Assembly: GCA_009777685.1 (NCBI GenBank)
Contig: WRLJ01000010.1
Span: forward strand, 1-17,129
Direction of reading: 5' to 3'
DNA: 17,129 nucleotides
From: Oscillospiraceae bacterium
GTDB lineage: Bacteria > Bacillota > Clostridia > Oscillospirales > UBA929
Within the stretch, counting starts at the first letter, position 1, and every line of letters starts with the position of its first letter. The position numbers and the translations under genes are program-made. Positions 13,758 to 17,129 of this stretch are shown here, piece by piece. The notes under the pieces were generated by a model. It was not told the origin of the DNA and did no database searches. It worked only from the letters and a program-made list of their open reading frames with translations.

Positions 13758-13799
13758 CGGACGCTTGCTCATTCACAGCCACGTAGAAAATGCTTATTT

Positions 13800-14090
13800 T
13801 CAATCTTCCGACAATACTGCTAAATCCCATTCGTAAATTTCGGAGCGGTAAAGCCCCTTTTCTATAATCGGGTCGTTTTGGGCAACTTTTTGCGCATCCT
13901 CAATGTTTTGAGCTTCAAAAAGGCACATTCCTCCATCTGTATTTGAAAACCCGCCGCCTAAAAAATACCGCTCTTTAGCAATATTTTTAACATACGTTAA
14001 ATGGTTCTCGAAGTCCTGACCTGTCATTTCATTTTCTCCGGTCTTAAAATCAACTCTTACAAATAACTTGCAACCTTTTTTCAAATGCAT
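13800..14090 (-). CDS. YCII-family small protein
   Basis: The 96-residue product has the YCII-related pattern: LFVRVDFKTG at the start, a helical HLTYVKNIAKERYFLGGGF, then GGMCLFEAQNIEDAQKVAQ with NDPIIEKGLYRSEIYEWDLAVL. In this family the last block forms the ferredoxin-like strand and active-site pocket; family members are small dimeric enzymes or stand-alone domains of mostly unknown role. The ATG at 14090 is preceded by GGGAGGG at 14099-14105. A longer frame to 14138 has no ribosome binding site. A TATAAT lies upstream on the minus strand at 14161-14156, without a good -35. The gene is strikingly AT-rich: a hand count of 13981-14040 gives about 21 G+C of 60, against well over 60 percent in neighbours, which suggests recent acquisition. 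Confidence 0.85.
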   Translation of the reverse strand: MHLKKGCKLFVRVDFKTGENEMTGQDFENHLTYVKNIAKERYFLGGGFSNTDGGMCLFEAQNIEDAQKVAQNDPIIEKGLYRSEIYEWDLAVLSED

Positions 14091-14221
14091 TTTCTTTTCC
14101 CTCCCGTAGCTAATATAAATTTTCTGCGTAACGAACACGCAATCACGGATATGTCATTATATCCCTTAGGAAAGCGTTCAAGGAATCGGGCGTTTTTTGT
14201 GCGTGGGAAAGCGCCCTCACA

Positions 14222-16843
14222 TCAATAATAAAACCGGCACATCAGCGCGGCTGTTTCGGCCCGTGTGATTGGGGCCAGGGGGTTGATGCGCCCGCCCGCG
14301 CCGCTGACGACCTCCATGCCCGCCAGCGTCTGCACTGCGCGCAGGGAGAACGCGGGGATGTCCGCGGTATCGGTAAAGCCCGTCAGGCGGGAGCGCGCGT
14401 GGCCGGGGGGCAGCGTCGCGTACAGGATATAGAACAGCTCGGCGCGCGTCATGGTCCCGTCCGCGTCCAGCAGCGGCCCCGCCTCCGACGGCTTGCCGCT
14501 GACCAGCCCCGCCTCGGTCACGGCCCGCACCACGGCCAAATCCTCCTCGCCAAGGTGGCCGATGTCGATAAAGGGCAGCGGAGAGGCCGGATCAGACGCT
14601 GTATCCAGCTCCAAAATCCGCGTCAGCATCCGCATGACCTCCAGGCGCGTGACGCTGCGCAGCGGGCTGTAGGCCCGCAGGCCGTCTATGCGCTCCGTGT
14701 CCAGCAGCCCCCGGTCGTCGAGGAAGTCGACATAACCCGTGTACCACTCGTCCGTGCCGTCCGGCCGGACGGTGTCGGCGATGGAATCCTCCGCGTCCCG
14801 GCGTCCGAAGAACGGCGTATCCGACGCCTGCGCGCGCCGCCCCAGCACGTCGGCCGCCCCGACCGAAAGGATATGCAGGCCGCTTTCAGGCATCGGAACG
14901 CGCGCCTCGGCGGTCACGCCGCCCGCCCACTCCAGGCCCGTCAGAACCGCCCCGTTCCAGCGCACGGTGATCTCCGGGCAGGGCGCGCCGTTCTCGTCCC
15001 GCACCGTCAGGCGATAGACCAGCTCGCCGGTCTCCCCGTCCGGCACGGGCGGCTCAATCTCAATCACAATGCCGTTTTCATAAGCGTCCTCCACCGTGAC
15101 GGGGAGGGAGACCGTCCGGCCGCCGCCCGTGACGGTGATCCGCCCGCTCCGGTTCGGCACAAGGGACGCGGTAAACACGCCCTCCGGCGTGAGCGTCCCG
15201 ATATCGCCCTCCAGCGTCCACTCAAAGAGATCGGGGGAGAGCGCCGCGGACATGCGGTTCCACGTCCCCTCCGCCTTCAGGCGCGCGGACTTTCCGGCGG
15301 GGACCGCCAGCTCCGTCAGGACACGGCCCGTGTCCGCGCTGATCAGCGTCAGGGTATCCAGAACCTCCGTGACCGTCACCCGCGCCGTCCCGGCGGGACC
15401 GCCGCCCTCGGCCTGGAACACAATCTCTGTCCGGCCCGCTTGCAGCGCGCGGAACCGCAGGCCGTCGGTCACCCCCACGGCGCTGTCGTCCGGCGCGGCG
15501 GCGACGCCCCGGAGCGGGGCGGGCACGGCGCGGTAATGCTCGTCGGCGGCCAGCAGCGAAAAATCCATCACCGCGCCCGGCATCATCACCGCGTACGCGG
15601 GCTTCGGGAACAGCCGCGCCGCGCTCCCGTCCGACAGGGGCGCGGTGTTGCACAGCAGGATAAAGTCGGCGCAGCGGCGCATCGAGCCGCCGGAAGGCCG
15701 GTTGACAAGCTGCGCCTCCGTCTCGCCGGGCAGGCGGGCGAACATCGTCGTCGAGCCGCCGCCGTCCAGCTCAAAGGCCCGCACACACCCCAGCTCGATC
15801 ATGCGCCCGGCCAGCTCGCCCAGGGTCAGCCCCTCGCTGTAGCCGGACTGCCTGCCGTCGGCGGTGTACAGGACGACGGTTCCGTCGGCGGTGACGCCCG
15901 CGGCGGTGCGCGGGGCGCGCGTGTTGTCGGAGGCGGCGCGGTTCTGACCGTCCTGTACAAGATTGCTCATGCCGCCCATGACGAACGCGGCGTCGTTCCA
16001 GCGCGCGTCGGAGCAGGAAACCGTCAGGGTCACGGCGTCACCCTCTTGCAGGAAGGCCAGCCGGTCGATCTCGCTTTGGGTACTGGCGGCCAGCACCATT
16101 TCGCCCGCGGCGAAGACGTGGGAGGCGTTGCCCTCGATCACCCGCGTGACCGTGCCGGTCAGCGTCCGGCCCGGCGCGAGATCGCCCTCGACCTGCAGGA
16201 CGACCTGCAAGCCGTTTTGCGTGATCTGCGTGTGGGTCCCGAAATCCGGTGTGTAGAGGAAGATATTATCGGGGCTTCGCACCCGGTTGAGCTGGTCTAC
16301 GGCGACCGTGCCGTCCCCGCTTGTGACGCGGATGGTCAGATTCGGCTCTCCGAAGATCACGGAGCCGTCCGCGAAGAAGCCGACGGCGGGCTGGGTCCAG
16401 AAGTTCAGGCTCGTCAGGACGCCGTCACGGATACGCAGTCCGATGGGCGTCATGTAGGTCACGTTGAAGTAGCCGGCGTTGATGCCGCCGATCACGTCAT
16501 AGCCCTGGCTTTTGGCGCGGTTTACCGCTTCCTGAAGGTTCAGCCCGCGCCCGAAGATCGTGCTTGGTCCCGTGACGACGGGCAGCAGGTTTTCGCCCGG
16601 CTGGAAGGCGAGGACGCGCTCCTCGGTCAGGCGCGTCCGCCCGTGCAGCAGGGTGTTGGCCGCAAACGCCGCGTCCGCCGCCGGCGTGTATGTATGAGAG
16701 CGGAAATAGGTATGCTCCCCGCCGGCAAAGGAGATCGCGGCCAGCCCCTGGGGCCGGCTGTCCTCCGGCGGTTCCTGCGCGAAAGCAGGCGTTCCGGCCG
16801 CAAGGCAGAGCGCGAGGAACAGGGCGGCAATGCGTTTGTACAT
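14222..16843 (-). CDS. Exported phosphodiester glycosidase (NAGPA-like) with SLH domains
   Basis: The 873-residue protein begins with a signal peptide (MYKRIAALFLALCLAAG, cleavage likely after AFA at 22). Residues 112-400 form a phosphodiester glycosidase (NAGPA/DUF2233) domain: VIGGINAGYFN (117-127), MTPIGLRIRDGVL, AAGVTADGTVVLYTADGRQSG (314-334) and ELDGGGSTTM (358-367) are its conserved blocks. Two Ig-like regions follow (about 415-495 and 500-590), then another beta region, and three S-layer homology domains (about 701-745, 757-808, 823-873), which bind pyruvylated secondary wall polymer. The enzyme therefore acts at the cell surface, probably on phosphodiester-linked glycans. I chose ATG 16843 because GGAGG lies at 16854-16858 (minus strand) and the signal peptide starts there; the frame is open 57 codons further without support. 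Confidence 0.92.
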   Translation of the reverse strand: MYKRIAALFLALCLAAGTPAFAQEPPEDSRPQGLAAISFAGGEHTYFRSHTYTPAADAAFAANTLLHGRTRLTEERVLAFQPGENLLPVVTGPSTIFGRGLNLQEAVNRAKSQGYDVIGGINAGYFNVTYMTPIGLRIRDGVLTSLNFWTQPAVGFFADGSVIFGEPNLTIRVTSGDGTVAVDQLNRVRSPDNIFLYTPDFGTHTQITQNGLQVVLQVEGDLAPGRTLTGTVTRVIEGNASHVFAAGEMVLAASTQSEIDRLAFLQEGDAVTLTVSCSDARWNDAAFVMGGMSNLVQDGQNRAASDNTRAPRTAAGVTADGTVVLYTADGRQSGYSEGLTLGELAGRMIELGCVRAFELDGGGSTTMFARLPGETEAQLVNRPSGGSMRRCADFILLCNTAPLSDGSAARLFPKPAYAVMMPGAVMDFSLLAADEHYRAVPAPLRGVAAAPDDSAVGVTDGLRFRALQAGRTEIVFQAEGGGPAGTARVTVTEVLDTLTLISADTGRVLTELAVPAGKSARLKAEGTWNRMSAALSPDLFEWTLEGDIGTLTPEGVFTASLVPNRSGRITVTGGGRTVSLPVTVEDAYENGIVIEIEPPVPDGETGELVYRLTVRDENGAPCPEITVRWNGAVLTGLEWAGGVTAEARVPMPESGLHILSVGAADVLGRRAQASDTPFFGRRDAEDSIADTVRPDGTDEWYTGYVDFLDDRGLLDTERIDGLRAYSPLRSVTRLEVMRMLTRILELDTASDPASPLPFIDIGHLGEEDLAVVRAVTEAGLVSGKPSEAGPLLDADGTMTRAELFYILYATLPPGHARSRLTGFTDTADIPAFSLRAVQTLAGMEVVSGAGGRINPLAPITRAETAALMCRFYY

Positions 16844-16888
16844 GGCGGCGATCCTCCGGTATGTAAAGCGTTGCGGGAATACAGGTAT

Positions 16889-16917
16889 ATTATACCGGAC
16901 GGGGACGGCGGGCGCAA
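16889..16917 (-). promoter_or_regulatory. Promoter of the NAGPA-SLH gene
   Basis: On the minus strand, TATAAT (16894-16889) is preceded by TTGCGC (16917-16912) at 17 bp spacing. The -10 sits in the small palindrome GGTATATTATACC. The predicted leader to the start codon is about 40 nt. Confidence 0.65.
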
Positions 16918-16953
16918 GGGGAGGTTTGCCCGGCGTTTTTGCAAAAACCCCTC

Positions 16954-16981
16954 TTGCGTTTTCCCCGGAAACGTGTATAAT
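16954..16981 (+). promoter_or_regulatory. Promoter of the tRNA gene
   Basis: TTGCGT (16954-16959) and a perfect TATAAT (16976-16981) are spaced by 16 bp, 33 bp upstream of the tRNA. The region between here and the divergent NAGPA promoter contains the palindrome TTTTTGCAAAAA (16936-16947). Confidence 0.7.
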
Positions 16982-17014
16982 ATATAAATTGTCGCCCTTC
17001 AATGAGGCGTGCAT

Positions 17015-17091
17015 GGGCCCTTAGCTCAGTTGGTCAGAGCGGCCGGCTCATAACCGGCTGGTCCCGGGTTCGAGTCCCTGAGGGCCCACCA
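17015..17091 (+). tRNA. tRNA with anticodon CAT (elongator Met or Ile2)
   Basis: The 77-nt gene folds with acceptor stem GGGCCCT/AGGGCCC, a D arm GCTCAGTTGGTCAGAGC, anticodon stem GCCGG/CCGGC around loop CTCATAA (anticodon CAT), and a T arm with loop TTCGAGT containing one C-T mismatch. The 3' CCA is encoded (17089-17091). It lacks initiator features at the acceptor end. The TTAGCTCAG and acceptor sequence resemble tRNA-Ile2 genes, whose C34 is modified to lysidine, as much as elongator tRNA-Met, so the amino acid is left open. Confidence 0.93.
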
Positions 17092-17129
17092 TGAAACCGT
17101 CAACCCCGCGGCCTGTATTTTCGTTTGGG

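Noticed and set aside
14399..16987. 862-codon open frame on the plus strand
   Set aside because: It is antisense to the clearly real NAGPA-SLH gene; the translation is Arg/Gln/His-rich low-complexity sequence typical of the opposite strand of GC-rich genes, with no domain.
16844..17014. 57-codon N-terminal extension of the NAGPA-SLH protein
   Set aside because: It would place the signal peptide internally and cover both predicted promoters; ATG 16843 has GGAGG and starts a normal signal peptide.

Overview
The window reads like a chromosomal stretch of a GC-rich, flagellated, Gram-positive-type (Clostridia-like) bacterium. Support for this comes from the flagellar genes preceded by a sigma-D-like promoter, a secreted enzyme with three SLH domains, strong AGGAGG-type ribosome binding sites, a small YtrA-type GntR/ABC operon, and many short palindromic intergenic repeats. 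I cannot name a species; a gut Oscillospiraceae-like lineage is a guess.

Layout. 3-2282 (+): 3' part of a large beta-rich surface protein. 2283-2627: hairpins, one copy of a dispersed element, and a sigma-D-type promoter. 2628-5737 (+): late flagellar operon of fliD, fliS, a FlgN/FliT-like chaperone candidate and a YaaR/DUF327 protein. 5875-7140 (+): an unusual J-domain protein with a degenerate GGDEF domain, under its own sigma-A-type promoter. 7166-7738 (-): unknown protein. 7804-8412 (+): metallophosphoesterase with a strong terminator. 8536-8641: small inverted-repeat element. 8750-10822 (+): GntR regulator, ABC ATPase, ABC permease and small membrane protein, clearly less GC-rich than the flagellar genes. 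10822-10889: partial second copy of the same element in direct orientation. 10921-12495 (-): rsmE followed by a polytopic membrane protein. 12496-13799: 1.3 kb without a credible gene, holding a 101-bp tandem repeat, strong palindromes, a 192-bp element with 45-bp inverted repeats, a 225-bp IS-like remnant with a target duplication, and a second dispersed element copy. 13800-14090 (-): AT-rich YCII-family gene. 14222-16843 (-): exported phosphodiester glycosidase (NAGPA)-SLH protein. 17015-17091 (+): tRNA with anticodon CAT.

How it fits together. FliD caps the flagellar filament, FliS is the flagellin export chaperone, and the next two small genes overlap and are co-transcribed with them. The following J-domain/GGDEF-like protein has lost the cyclase signature but keeps an RxxD at the spacing of the cyclic-di-GMP inhibitory site. 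It is therefore a candidate cyclic-di-GMP sensor next to motility genes, and is the most promising protein here. The second notable system is the repeat family. Several intergenic hairpins share the frame GTAGGG...CCCTAC but have different central sequences that stay self-complementary. Some are bounded by inverted repeats and look mobile, two copies bracket the ABC operon, and one copy has itself been hit by an IS-like element.
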